DNA of 64,000 nt from Caedibacter sp052030685 (GCF_052030685.1 NZ_JBQAJM010000012.1:4473-68472); one strand, 5' to 3'. Counted from the stretch's first letter, positions 52,894-62,249 are shown. Made by a program: numbers and translations. Notes: a model not told the origin generated them from the letters alone.

Positions 52894-55217
52894 TAGACAG
52901 CGCCCTCATTAATATTAAAATCAAAACATAATTGTGCTAAAGCACCGCTGATTTTCTGGTATCGCTTAAGTGATGTTGCATAAAGTGCATCATCTTTGGT
53001 CAAGACAAGTTTGTGTGGACTGCCTTGTCTTAAAGTTTCGAGCTTTACCGGAACAGCTGAATCATGAACCATACTGGATACATGCTGCCTTTTTGATTCC
53101 GCAATCGGCCAGATTTTTGACTGCGCAGCTCTATCATGTAAAAATGCACCCAATTCGTCACATAGTTCACATTTACATGAGTTTTCAAAAGCAATACACC
53201 AGTCATCTTCGTCTCTAACACCCATATTCTTCTCTTCCTGAAGTGCCAACCGCACAAAACTAACAATGCGATCAATGTCATAATCCACACGCAGCTCTTT
53301 GGGAAGGGAGAAATACCTTTCAAGCACATCCACAAGTATTAAAGGATCTAAATAAAGCTTTCGACTTAGCACTACATCAATCACTTTGTCATGGAGCGCG
53401 CGATCTTCTAGATGCAATGCAATAGCTATAAGCTCTGACACCAAGTCATGCCTTATCTTAATCGACTTGACATCAACACGCTCGCGTTTTCTTTCAAGTT
53501 GGGCTTGCAGACGCTCAACCTTCTGCTGTAAATGCACATTAAATAAAAAGCGTAATACCTCTTTATCAAGTGAGCTATTGTGAAAGGCTTTTATTAACTG
53601 TGGAAAGTCATTGAAACCATCCCACCAACGCTCTTTTTCAATGAGCTTTGAAAACACCTCAATTAACCACTGTGCACCATATTTATCTGACAAATCATGC
53701 CAATGCGCTCTATAATCTACGGCAATGAGTTTGATATCAAAGTTTTCTAGAATCTTTTTTGCTCGGGTTTCATCCTCTATATAACTGACAAATTGAAACA
53801 TTTCACGATATTGCTCAGGCGTTTCAACCTTTTTAACATATGCATTCCATACATTTTCAAGCTCATCAAGCTGGACATATAAATCAGTTTTAACCTTATC
53901 TATAGCAGTTCCATCACGCATTGGCTGATAAAGTGAGTTGATATAACTCAAAGGATCAATCTGGAATAATATAGCGCTGGCGTCTGTTTTTTGCCACATC
54001 ACAATAGCTGCACGCTTGTACCATCGATCCATCGTATTGCCATAATTCCCCATAAAGCCCTCATATTCACTGTCATAGGGCGTGAAATCCTCACCGCTAA
54101 CTGTGGCATGAACATAGCAACTCTCAACATAGCATGCGTTAAAACTCCTATGATTCCCCTGTCGATCAAGCCAATACTCAATCGTTGTCTCACTATCAAT
54201 AATATCATTTAAAACATAGTTTGCTTCTTGAGACTCTTCTTTATCGTCATAATAATAGCGTCGTCTCTTGCGACTATAGTAATCCTCATTATCATCATAG
54301 CAATCCCAAGTTTCGTGAGAATCAACCAAAGTTAAATAAGCATCTAATTGATGTTTATCAGCCGCTTTTAATAGGGCTTCTACGCGCATTCGATCGTTAT
54401 TTTTCAAATGCTGCCAGCTCAATCCACTTTCGGTATATTCATGATCCAATAAATAGACAAATTTCAACGGTTTATCTTCATTTTGTCGCCAACTTGGCAA
54501 CCAATCCCTTGTTGAGAAATAATGCACAATTGCTTTATCAACACGCTTATCAAAGTCGCGTTCAGTTAAACTATTTATTTGACCTTTATAATTCTCTAGA
54601 ATCAAATTGAATGTTAATACAACTCGATAGCCACTCTTTAATGGTTTTACTTCATGGCGGCAATCCGCATAAAAAGAAAAGACTTGAATAAGCTCACTTT
54701 CTTTGGCTGAATCAAAAGTATAGCTGCGACCATTATGCTCGACAATGAGTTCACCACCACTATGTTTTGTTGGCAACACAACAACCATTGTTGCCACCAT
54801 ATTGTCAACTTTTTCGCTATCTTGATGTGGCTTAAAAAAGCAACCTGTTTCATACACCAACATATTATGCAAATCAACACTTAAGGACGTTTCATCCGGT
54901 AGACCCAAATCACGCTTTATCCCATAAAGCAAGGGCTCAAACCCTTTACGCCACCCCGTTTTGAGAATATTAAATTTGGTCGGCTTTATTTCCCATACTT
55001 TACGGACGGATTCATCTAGAATTGTTTGTTCCTTCAATCCATATTTAGCAGGTTCTGCTAGCGCAATCAGTGACCCAATGACCTCTGTTGTCAGCGGGTA
55101 TGTTAAACGCCCTAGCTTATTGACATTAATTTGCAAATAGCTAGCATTAACCGTTCTTTGTGCATAAAAATCACCTTTTGGCTCTAACGCCTCCAAGGCT
55201 GCTTGAATCTCGTTCAT
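52893..55217 (-). CDS. Large 2OG-Fe(II) oxygenase (prolyl hydroxylase-like N-terminus) heading the HEPN/MNT operon
   Basis: A 774-residue protein from the ATG at 55217, with AGGA eight bases upstream; earlier starts add 14 residues. Residues about 75-210 form a P4Hc-type double-stranded beta-helix. The iron ligands are H131 and D133 (FKPHQDSEK) and H188 (DCRHEVKP), and the 2-oxoglutarate-binding arginine is R198 (SGYRVVLTF). The remaining 560 residues are helical and unassigned, with a CKCELC cluster near residue 690. Possible substrates are protein side chains or nucleic acid bases. It is the first gene of an operon with HEPN, MNT and the ATPase/nuclease. Confidence 0.85.
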   Translation of the reverse strand: MNEIQAALEALEPKGDFYAQRTVNASYLQINVNKLGRLTYPLTTEVIGSLIALAEPAKYGLKEQTILDESVRKVWEIKPTKFNILKTGWRKGFEPLLYGIKRDLGLPDETSLSVDLHNMLVYETGCFFKPHQDSEKVDNMVATMVVVLPTKHSGGELIVEHNGRSYTFDSAKESELIQVFSFYADCRHEVKPLKSGYRVVLTFNLILENYKGQINSLTERDFDKRVDKAIVHYFSTRDWLPSWRQNEDKPLKFVYLLDHEYTESGLSWQHLKNNDRMRVEALLKAADKHQLDAYLTLVDSHETWDCYDDNEDYYSRKRRRYYYDDKEESQEANYVLNDIIDSETTIEYWLDRQGNHRSFNACYVESCYVHATVSGEDFTPYDSEYEGFMGNYGNTMDRWYKRAAIVMWQKTDASAILFQIDPLSYINSLYQPMRDGTAIDKVKTDLYVQLDELENVWNAYVKKVETPEQYREMFQFVSYIEDETRAKKILENFDIKLIAVDYRAHWHDLSDKYGAQWLIEVFSKLIEKERWWDGFNDFPQLIKAFHNSSLDKEVLRFLFNVHLQQKVERLQAQLERKRERVDVKSIKIRHDLVSELIAIALHLEDRALHDKVIDVVLSRKLYLDPLILVDVLERYFSLPKELRVDYDIDRIVSFVRLALQEEKNMGVRDEDDWCIAFENSCKCELCDELGAFLHDRAAQSKIWPIAESKRQHVSSMVHDSAVPVKLETLRQGSPHKLVLTKDDALYATSLKRYQKISGALAQLCFDFNINEGAV

Positions 55218-55301
55218 CTTTGCCATCCTATTGATTTTATACTTTAACTGCTTACGCATTCTAATATAGCTACCGTAGAAATACCATTGTAATGAATCAA
55301 G

Positions 55302-55394
55302 AATAAATTGCGTCAGCTAATACTTCTCCCCTTGCGGGATCGCTCGTGCATCTTAAGCTGCACGGGTGAGGGGAGTAATGGAAGCTTAACTTAT
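55302..55394. repeat. Family A palindromic repeat, copy 3
   Basis: The core at 55346-55363 has one change (GTGCATCTTAAGCTGCAC). It begins AATAAATTGCGTCAG and ends AACTTATTTT. It lies in the 300-base divergent region between the oxygenase and trxB, where no gene is supported. Confidence 0.85.
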
Positions 55395-55512
55395 TTTTGC
55401 ATTATTATATCGCTTTCCCAACCTCAACTAATTCCAAATCGGCAATAGCTTCTAGCGCGCTTTCCGTTTACCATATTGTCGTTTGATTATTTGACATTAC
55501 GGAGTGAAAAAG

Positions 55513-56463
55513 ATGGCACAAAATCATCATAAACTTATTATTCTAGGATCGGGACCAGCTGGCTATACGGCAGCCATTTATGCCGCGCGCGCTAATTTAA
55601 ATCCTGTGATTATTACTGGCATGCAACCAGGTGGACAACTCACGACAACAACTGACGTTGATAACTGGCCAGGTGAAGCAAATGGTATTCAAGGTCCTGA
55701 GCTTATGCAAAAGCTGCAAGCTCAAGCTGAGCGCTTCAATACCCAGATGATTTATGATCACATCAATCAAGTAGATCTTAACAATCGCCCTTTCACACTG
55801 ATAGGGGACAATGATCAATACACCTGTGATGCATTGGTTATTGCCACCGGCGCCAGTGCAAAATACTTGGGGCTTCCTTCTGAAGAAGCCTTTATGGGTA
55901 AAGGAGTTTCTGCGTGTGCAACATGTGATGGCTTTTTCTATCGTGGCAAAGATGTCGCGGTTATTGGCGGAGGTAACACGGCTGTTGAAGAAGCGCTTTA
56001 TTTATCGAATATTGCTAAAACCGTGACACTGGTGCATCGCCGTGATGAGTTAAGAGCGGAAAAAATTCTTATTGACCAAATTATGAAAAAATCAAAAGAC
56101 GGCAACATTCGCTTTGAGTGGTTTCACACCCTTGATGAAGTATTAGGTAATGACGCCGGTGTCACTGGTGTACGAATCAAAGATGTCAAATCAAATAGCA
56201 CCAAAGAGCTTGCCGTTGATGGCGTGTTTATCGCGATTGGTCACACGCCAAACACACAGATCTTCAATAATCAACTTCAAATGGAAAATGGTTATATCAC
56301 CGTCAAATCTGGTCTTACTGGCAATGCCACACAGACATCCGTCGAAGGCGTTTATGCCGCAGGTGACGTGATGGATCATGTGTATAAACAAGCAGTTACT
56401 TCAGCTGGTACGGGTTGCATGGCAGCACTCGATGCTGAAAAATATCTTGATGCACTTAAGTAA
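55513..56463 (+). CDS. trxB: Thioredoxin-disulfide reductase
   Basis: A 316-residue flavoenzyme that reduces thioredoxin with NADPH. The ATG at 55513 has GGAG eight bases upstream; a GTG three codons earlier is less likely. FAD motif LGSGPAGYTAAI (11-22), redox cysteines C135 and C138 in CATC, NADPH motif IGGGNTAVEEA (151-161), and the FAD end VYAAGDVMD are all present. It converges with relA with about nine bases between the stops. Confidence 0.97.
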   Translation: MAQNHHKLIILGSGPAGYTAAIYAARANLNPVIITGMQPGGQLTTTTDVDNWPGEANGIQGPELMQKLQAQAERFNTQMIYDHINQVDLNNRPFTLIGDNDQYTCDALVIATGASAKYLGLPSEEAFMGKGVSACATCDGFFYRGKDVAVIGGGNTAVEEALYLSNIAKTVTLVHRRDELRAEKILIDQIMKKSKDGNIRFEWFHTLDEVLGNDAGVTGVRIKDVKSNSTKELAVDGVFIAIGHTPNTQIFNNQLQMENGYITVKSGLTGNATQTSVEGVYAAGDVMDHVYKQAVTSAGTGCMAALDAEKYLDALK

Positions 56464-56472
56464 ATAGTAAAA

Positions 56473-58680
56473 CTAAGCGATCACACGTGTGACATTCTCA
56501 ACATAAGCTGTTGAGCTCATCTTTTTAGCCAACGTATCTAAAGTTTGCATATCGGTTAAAATCAAGCTTAGTTTGATGGTTTTATGTTTATCTGAATACG
56601 AAGGTTGTAATGCCGCAATGGTTATCTTCTCAATGTTTAAAATACTGGTGACTTCATGCATCGCCTTTTCAACATCACTACAAATCAACAGCAAATCAAC
56701 CTGATAACGCCTTAAATCCTTCTTACCCCATTGGACATCAAGCACCCGCTCAGGGGAGCTTAAGCTTAAACGCAAGAAGTTGGGGCACACTGCTCTATGT
56801 ACGGTCACGCCTCGACCATGTGTCAAATAACCAACAATATCATCACCTTGCACCGGCTTGCAGCATCCTGCCATATGTGACAATAAATTATCAACACCAT
56901 AAATTGTTAAATCCGTTTTGCGTGCATTGTCTTTTAAGCTTTGCGTGACATTAACACTTTTACTCGCCACTTCTTCAACCGTTGGTTTTTCGACAAGCTT
57001 GTAATGTTCAACAATATAATTAACCACTTGATTAAAACGCAGAGACCCCGTTTCAATACCGGCATAAAATGTTTCCTCATCCGCCATATTAAAATGTGAG
57101 GCAACCTCAGCATAATCAATTGATTTCAAACGATGCTGCTTTAATTCATCCAAAAGACGCTCGCGACCTAAGCTCGCATTTTGCTCTTTATTTAATTGCT
57201 TAAACCAACGTGCCACGCGTGCACGAATTTTCGCTGAATGAATAAAGCCACTTCCGGCATTTGCCCAATCCAAACTGGGGCTTGGTTCCTTGTGAGTGAG
57301 AATCTCAACCTTGTCACCGGTGCTCAGTTTCGTTGTCAAAGGCACAATCTTGCCATTGATTTTAGCCCCCTTAGTGCGATGTCCAATCATCGTATGCACC
57401 ATATAAGCAAAATCAAGCACAGTGGACCCTAACTCCAGATCAATCACATCACCATTAGGTGTGAATACATATACTCGATTTCCAGCAAGCTCTTTTTTAA
57501 GCTCATCGTTTTTCAACTCATCGGCGAGCTCAGTCTCCCAGTCAAGTAAGGATCGCAACCAATTAACGCGCGCCTCGTAACTTGGGTCATGCTTGACACC
57601 CTCTTTATAGCGCCAATGTGCCGCAACACCCATTTCAGACTCATTATGCATTTGATGTGTTCTAATCTGAATCTCTAAACTCAAATGCTCAGGTCCATAG
57701 ACAACGGTATGTACTGAGCGATAACCATTGGGCTTAGGCGTGGCAATATAATCAGCAAATTCACTAGCAATAGGCTCCCACAACTGATTAACAATGCTTA
57801 ACGCACGATAACACTCATCAATCGAATCAACCAATACACGCATCGCCCGAATATCATATAGCTCATCAAGGCTACGTTCTTTTTTGCGTAATTTGCGCCA
57901 TATGCTATAGATGTGTTTCACCCGACCGGATAGCTCAAAGTGAATATTTTCTTTTTTCAGCTCAGCAGCAAGCATATCCATTGCATCATGAATATAAGCT
58001 TCACGCTGTAAACGTTTCTTTTTTAGTCCTCTGGCAATTTTCTTATATTCAACAGGATATAAACAGGCAAAAGCACGATCCTCAAGCTCCCACTTTGTCT
58101 TTGACAAACCCAAACGATTTGCCAATGGTGCGTATATCTCAAGGATTTCCTTAGCGATTGTCTGCTTATAGTTTTCCGTCCAGTTCTTAACCGCACGCAT
58201 GGTGCACACTCGATCTGCCAACTTAACCAACACGATGCGCACATCTTCAACAATGGTTAATAGCATCTTACGAAAGGTATCAATTTGCGCCTGATTAGGT
58301 TTGTTATTTTGCAAAGCTCTGACTGCTGACATTGCCGTGGCACCATCAAGGATTTTCAACACCGCTTCACCACAAGCTTCAAGCACAAGCTCTGGCGAAA
58401 TTTTTTGATTATAATGAAGCTCAAATAACAATGCGGCAGCGACGGATTCCTCATCCGCCTGCAAATCAAAAAGAACTGCTGCCATTTCAACACCATAACC
58501 AAAACACGTACCACCATGCACCGAAGGCTCGTCAACACCGTATTGCGCCAAAATATCAATGGCACCGGCAATCGTTGCTAAACGTTGTTTTGGATAAAAG
58601 TCTTCTAATAAAGGCAACCATTTCTGAAAATCAATCAACCCTTCAGCGGTTAAAGCATATTTGTCCGTTACTTGCACCAT
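56473..58680 (-). CDS. relA: (p)ppGpp synthetase RelA
   Basis: A 735-residue stringent response enzyme activated by uncharged tRNA on the ribosome. The N-terminal hydrolase domain has lost its HD motif: AALLFELHYN replaces the ALLHDVIED of SpoT, as in E. coli RelA (AALLFPLAD). The synthetase domain is intact (YDIRAMRVLVDSIDECY, PKPNGYRSVHTVV, LEIQIRTHQMH), followed by TGS (VYVFTPNGDVIDLELGSTVLDFAY), zinc-finger (HMAGCCKPVQGDDIVGYLT) and ACT domains. It is synthetic only; the bifunctional SpoT must be elsewhere. Confidence 0.95.
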   Translation of the reverse strand: MVQVTDKYALTAEGLIDFQKWLPLLEDFYPKQRLATIAGAIDILAQYGVDEPSVHGGTCFGYGVEMAAVLFDLQADEESVAAALLFELHYNQKISPELVLEACGEAVLKILDGATAMSAVRALQNNKPNQAQIDTFRKMLLTIVEDVRIVLVKLADRVCTMRAVKNWTENYKQTIAKEILEIYAPLANRLGLSKTKWELEDRAFACLYPVEYKKIARGLKKKRLQREAYIHDAMDMLAAELKKENIHFELSGRVKHIYSIWRKLRKKERSLDELYDIRAMRVLVDSIDECYRALSIVNQLWEPIASEFADYIATPKPNGYRSVHTVVYGPEHLSLEIQIRTHQMHNESEMGVAAHWRYKEGVKHDPSYEARVNWLRSLLDWETELADELKNDELKKELAGNRVYVFTPNGDVIDLELGSTVLDFAYMVHTMIGHRTKGAKINGKIVPLTTKLSTGDKVEILTHKEPSPSLDWANAGSGFIHSAKIRARVARWFKQLNKEQNASLGRERLLDELKQHRLKSIDYAEVASHFNMADEETFYAGIETGSLRFNQVVNYIVEHYKLVEKPTVEEVASKSVNVTQSLKDNARKTDLTIYGVDNLLSHMAGCCKPVQGDDIVGYLTHGRGVTVHRAVCPNFLRLSLSSPERVLDVQWGKKDLRRYQVDLLLICSDVEKAMHEVTSILNIEKITIAALQPSYSDKHKTIKLSLILTDMQTLDTLAKKMSSTAYVENVTRVIA

Positions 58681-58857
58681 TGCTCTCTATCCAAAAATCA
58701 TCTTAAAAAAACCAAAGCCCACACTTGGAATTCAAGCTTGCACTATCAATAAAAGCTGTATTTAAGGATAACGAAAATCAGTCAAAAACCCTAGTGAAAG
58801 TATGGTAAATATCAAATATCTTGCATTAGGTAAAAAATACTAAGTAATAATTCAAAA

Positions 58858-58950
58858 ATAAGTTGAGCTTCAATTACTCCCCTCACCCGTGCAGCTTAAG
58901 CTGCACGACCTCTCCCGCAAGGGGAGAGGTGCTAACTGACGCAACTTATT
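58858..58950. repeat. Family A palindromic repeat, copy 4
   Basis: The core GTGCAGCTTAAGCTGCAC lies at 58889-58906. It carries an additional short hairpin CCTCTCCCGCAAGGGGAGAGG next to the core, and terminal AATAAGTT with its inverse AACTTATT. It starts 13 bases after the rnpB 3' end on the minus strand, so it may help terminate that RNA. Confidence 0.88.
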
Positions 58951-58963
58951 CAGGATTCATTAC

Positions 58964-59356
58964 TAAGTCAATCGATAAGCCGGGTTCTGTCGTGGACAGT
59001 CATTTCTCTAGGCATTATGTCACCATAATGCTCAAGCAGCCTACCCAGTTGCAGCGCGAGCCACACTATTACAACCCTATTTGGCCTTGCTTCAGATGGG
59101 GTTTACCATGCCACTTTTGTTACCAAAAGCGCGGTGCGCTCTTACCACACCGTTTCACCCTTACCTATATAACAATACAGGCGGTCTATTCTCTGTTGCA
59201 CTTTCCGTAAGCTTACGCTTCCCAGGCGTTACCTGGCATCTTGCTCTTTGAAGCCCGGACTTTCCTCGTCCTACCACTTTTGCCGACTCTAAGCTTTTGC
59301 TTTATCAAAACTCTGAATTGCCAAAAGTGGTAAGACGCGACTGTCTGATCAACTTA
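58964..59356 (-). ncRNA. rnpB: RNase P RNA (type A)
   Basis: Catalytic RNA that matures the 5' ends of tRNAs. On the minus strand the 5' end reads AGTTGATCAGACAGTCGC, then GGACGAGGAAAGTCCGGGCT, the universal P4/J region. The 3' part has AGAACCCGGCTTATCGATTG, which pairs with the 5' end as in E. coli. Intermediate helices include GGGTGAAACGGTG and GGTAAACCCCATC. Both strands of P4 are present. The ends are placed by analogy with E. coli and may shift by five bases. Confidence 0.95.
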
Positions 59357-59365
59357 GCAGGCAGA

Positions 59366-59394
59366 ATTATATACCCATCCCAAACCATTTTACA
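59366..59394 (-). promoter_or_regulatory. rnpB: rnpB promoter
   Basis: On the minus strand TGTAAA (59389-59394) and TATAAT (59366-59371) are 17 bases apart, and the RNA starts 9-10 bases further. The -35 is weak. Both lie inside the left arm of the family B element, so the element now carries part of the promoter. Confidence 0.7.
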
Positions 59395-59537
59395 GAATTT
59401 TTTGCTTTGTATTTTGCGTGCTTTTGGCAAGTTGAATTTTGATAATAGTCCTAGCTATTACCTGCAATCCAACTTGCTAAAATCTTCACAAACTACTTTA
59501 CAAGTAAACACTGCAAAATGATTTACGATGGGTATAT
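59369..59537. mobile_element. Family B MITE-like palindromic element between rnpB and the KfrA-like gene
   Basis: 169 bp. The ends (left ATATACCCATCCCAAACC, right ATATACCCATCGTAAATC read on the minus strand) are inverted repeats that match at 23 of 27 bases. The interior also folds back: TTTTGGCAAGTTGAATT near 59410 mirrors TTTTAGCAAGTTGGATT on the minus strand, around a centre at TAATAGTCCTAGCTATTA. The whole element is thus one long imperfect palindrome. Its right arm encodes the last residues and the stop codon of the KfrA-like gene. Confidence 0.8.
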
Positions 59538-60215
59538 ACTTAACTGACGACGAATGGCAATAATCTCTTGATCATAAGTTGTTTTCAAGCGACTAAACTC
59601 TGTTTGCAGTGCTAATAATTGCTCATTAGCCTTTTTTTGAAAATCACGCACTTCTTGATCACAGGTCATACGTATATTAAGTAACTCATTTTGTGCTGTT
59701 TGATAATGCTCTTGTGCCAACAAGCGTGTACTTCTAATAATGGCTAATGCCTGAAAAAGCTTCTGGATAATATCAGGCTCTGCCTTTAAACGCTCAGAGG
59801 TCAGCGATTCACACGGTGCGATAGCCTCATAAGATTCATCGGAATTGCCATTGCCAATAAACTGCGTTCTTGAATATGATTTTCTGTATTCGCTTTGCCC
59901 ATGTGAAGATTGCTGTTGACGCATAGGCTTCTTCGATTTAAACCCATTCATATCTGGTCTACGCAATGAAGAAGCGCCTGTATTTTTCGTATCATCCGAT
60001 CTTGATTGTGAAAATCTAGGTCTTGCATTTTTATTTTCATGCATTAATTGCGCATTTTCTTTTTGCCACTTACCAAGAAGGACCGCAATCTGCGCATGTG
60101 TCCCTTTGCCTAACTCGCGACGCACATATTCAAGTGTGACTTTGCGCCCCTCACGACTTAGACGTTCGGCAACAGCAGCAAGCTCATCATAAGTTATCTG
60201 GTTATCTTCCGACAT
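59523..60215 (-). CDS. KfrA-like DNA-binding coiled-coil protein
   Basis: A 230-residue protein. Residues 7-50 have the KfrA_N pattern (LAAVAERLSREGRKVTLEYVRRELGKGTH and LLGKWQ), a helix-turn-helix that binds DNA. The middle is Ser/Arg/Gln-rich and probably disordered. Residues 145-225 form a long heptad coiled coil. KfrA proteins of plasmids are partition-associated; chromosomal relatives have unknown roles. The last residues (IYPS-stop) come from the inserted element. Confidence 0.75.
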   Translation of the reverse strand: MSEDNQITYDELAAVAERLSREGRKVTLEYVRRELGKGTHAQIAVLLGKWQKENAQLMHENKNARPRFSQSRSDDTKNTGASSLRRPDMNGFKSKKPMRQQQSSHGQSEYRKSYSRTQFIGNGNSDESYEAIAPCESLTSERLKAEPDIIQKLFQALAIIRSTRLLAQEHYQTAQNELLNIRMTCDQEVRDFQKKANEQLLALQTEFSRLKTTYDQEIIAIRRQLSIYPS

Positions 60216-60482
60216 GGATTCCCTTAATTAAGATACTTCATATTTTTTAATTTTTAATTTTTTTTAGAATTTTTCCTACTTAGCATTTACTTTTAAGCTT
60301 AACTCAATCCCACCAAAGGCTTCGATATTCCAACATATACACTGCCTAAACGGGTCACCTAATAGCAAATGAAAAAAGTACGCTCATCAAATGCGCACAA
60401 TTTAGTTTTAGCAGAAAATCGCTTTAAAGGTAAATGAAAACGGCTGAATTATGACTAAAAATATGCTTAAGCTCAAGAAAAA

Positions 60483-61703
60483 TCATGCTAATACTGCTAA
60501 AAGACCGATACTACTGAGTATTTGCAGTACAATAATAAATGTACCCAATAGGATCAATAATGATAAATACGCTTTACTGGACAGCGTATTACGTCCCTCA
60601 CTATTTCTTAATGACCATGCCATGCATGCCGGCAGTATAATTAACAAAATACAAACAAAGATACTGGCATAGCCTAATGCCGCCAAGAAGCCATTGACGA
60701 AAAAAACGGCAAATATCAGTGGCGGCACATAGGTAATCACAAAGTTTAAAAGCTTTGCTTTAGTCGATTTTTTCAAGCGATAAGCATCTTGATTAAAGTG
60801 GAATAGTGCTAACGTCACGCCAAGAAAAGATGTTGTGACTGCAATATTGGAAAAGCCAACGATAAAACCACTGGCTGCATGCACATTCAGTAGATGGTGA
60901 TATGCCTTACCCAAATCAACCCCATGTGTCATTAGATATTTAAAACCATATTCCCCCAAAACAGGGACAACACCTAATGTGACAACAATCCATACGACAT
61001 AGACGGCAAATGGCACACTCGCGCCAATAACAACAATTCGTTTTAACTCATGATCATTTTTAAAATAATTGCGAATTGTTGGAATCACAATATGAAATCC
61101 AAAAGAGGTTATCAAGATAGGGAAAGCATACCATGCATAGCCAATACCCATGCTTTGTGTGCTCAATAGACTGGTCTGCACATACGGCACAATCACCACA
61201 ATAATCCCAATAAAACAAAGTGCTTTAAGGGTGAAAAATAATTTATTTAGTTGATCAACTGCCGATGTGCCGAAATAAATAACCGCTCCCAATATCACAG
61301 TAAATAACAATGCCCCATAACCACCTGAATTACTTACGCCAAGTACATATTGATCAAGCAGCCCGCCACCCATGGCAATATAAGCGGTCGTCAAAGCATA
61401 CAGCAGTAATAGATAAGCTAACCAATTGACAACTTGCCCAAAGCGCCCCAAAGTGGCAAACGCCATAGTATTTAGATCCGCCGTTAATGGCTGACGCACA
61501 TTGACTTCAACAATCAATAAGGCAGTTGTCAACATAATAATCCAATTGATAAACAACAAGATCAATGCGGTTTTAAAACCAACTGCCGCAACAGCGTACG
61601 GAATACCGAGCATGCCAGCACCAATCGATGTGCCGGCAATCAACAAAATACCTCCAAGTTTTTTCATCCTTGAAACCGTGTGCGATGTATGATTTTCCAA
61701 CAT
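60483..61703 (-). CDS. Aromatic amino acid permease (HAAAP), second copy
   Basis: A 406-residue membrane protein with 11 predicted helices and the signature GTSIGAGMLGIPYAVA (residues 25-40). It shares the family blocks with the copy at 17439 (LLLYALTTAYIA, SFGFHIVIPTI) but is clearly diverged, so the two probably differ in substrate (tyrosine or tryptophan). The 266-base gap upstream of the KfrA-like gene shows no further gene. Confidence 0.9.
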   Translation of the reverse strand: MLENHTSHTVSRMKKLGGILLIAGTSIGAGMLGIPYAVAAVGFKTALILLFINWIIMLTTALLIVEVNVRQPLTADLNTMAFATLGRFGQVVNWLAYLLLLYALTTAYIAMGGGLLDQYVLGVSNSGGYGALLFTVILGAVIYFGTSAVDQLNKLFFTLKALCFIGIIVVIVPYVQTSLLSTQSMGIGYAWYAFPILITSFGFHIVIPTIRNYFKNDHELKRIVVIGASVPFAVYVVWIVVTLGVVPVLGEYGFKYLMTHGVDLGKAYHHLLNVHAASGFIVGFSNIAVTTSFLGVTLALFHFNQDAYRLKKSTKAKLLNFVITYVPPLIFAVFFVNGFLAALGYASIFVCILLIILPACMAWSLRNSEGRNTLSSKAYLSLLILLGTFIIVLQILSSIGLLAVLA

Positions 61704-61854
61704 TTTTTTGAATCAAAAAATTAGCGAAGCTTCATCTTATCATCACCAGTCAAACTGACAACTAATTTTCTAAAATAGTTTTGTAATTCTCTATAGACGT
61801 AAGTAAATGCAACGTGTTTTAATACCTATCGATAAAGAAAATAGGAGAAGATAA

Positions 61855-62244
61855 ATGTATAGCCAAACACTAAGCATCAAGGATGAACATATCGATTTTC
61901 AGGGGATTCTTGATGGATTATATTACCCGTATTATATGCAAGAAGTACGCCATGATTTTATGCGTGACGTCTTTGGCATAGATATCGTCAAAGCTGCTGA
62001 TGAAGGCAAACTCTATGTATTAGCATCTTACGAGCTCAAGTTTAAAAGCTCACTTAAAAAAGGGGACCAAGTTGAAGTCACCTGTGAGCTTACACCTATC
62101 AGCAACATCAAATTTGGTTTTCACCAAAAAATGCTTTGCAATGGCAAGATCTGTGCTGAAGCAAACTTTATTGCCACATGCATTCCAGCTGTAGGTGGTC
62201 GCCCATTTGTGCCCGAAGAAATCAAAAAAGCATTAGCTCAATGA
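61855..62244 (+). CDS. Hotdog-fold thioesterase (YbgC/4HBT-like)
   Basis: A 129-residue protein of the acyl-CoA thioesterase type. Residues 10-30 (DEHIDFQGILDGLYYPYYM) are the substrate-binding segment, where the catalytic Asp of 4HBT is at D14 followed by the central hotdog helix (MQEVRHDFMRDVFG). The long helix, LASYELKFKSSLKKGDQVEVTCEL, and the late CNGKICAEANFIATCI strand complete the fold. A GGAGAAG site precedes the ATG. A family A repeat begins six bases after the stop. The actual acyl substrate is unknown. Confidence 0.83.
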   Translation: MYSQTLSIKDEHIDFQGILDGLYYPYYMQEVRHDFMRDVFGIDIVKAADEGKLYVLASYELKFKSSLKKGDQVEVTCELTPISNIKFGFHQKMLCNGKICAEANFIATCIPAVGGRPFVPEEIKKALAQ

Positions 62245-62249
62245 TAAAA

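Noticed and set aside
36002..55217. Transposase or integrase explaining the duplicated modules
   Set aside because: No transposase, integrase or clear attachment site was found in the interval; movement must be inferred from the duplication alone.
58863..59521. Plus-strand frames of 115 and 74 codons over rnpB
   Set aside because: They are antisense to the RNase P RNA and to repeats, with no protein features.
60216..60482. Small RNA or gene in the gap before the second aromatic permease
   Set aside because: No convincing stem-loop, promoter or open frame could be seen by eye.
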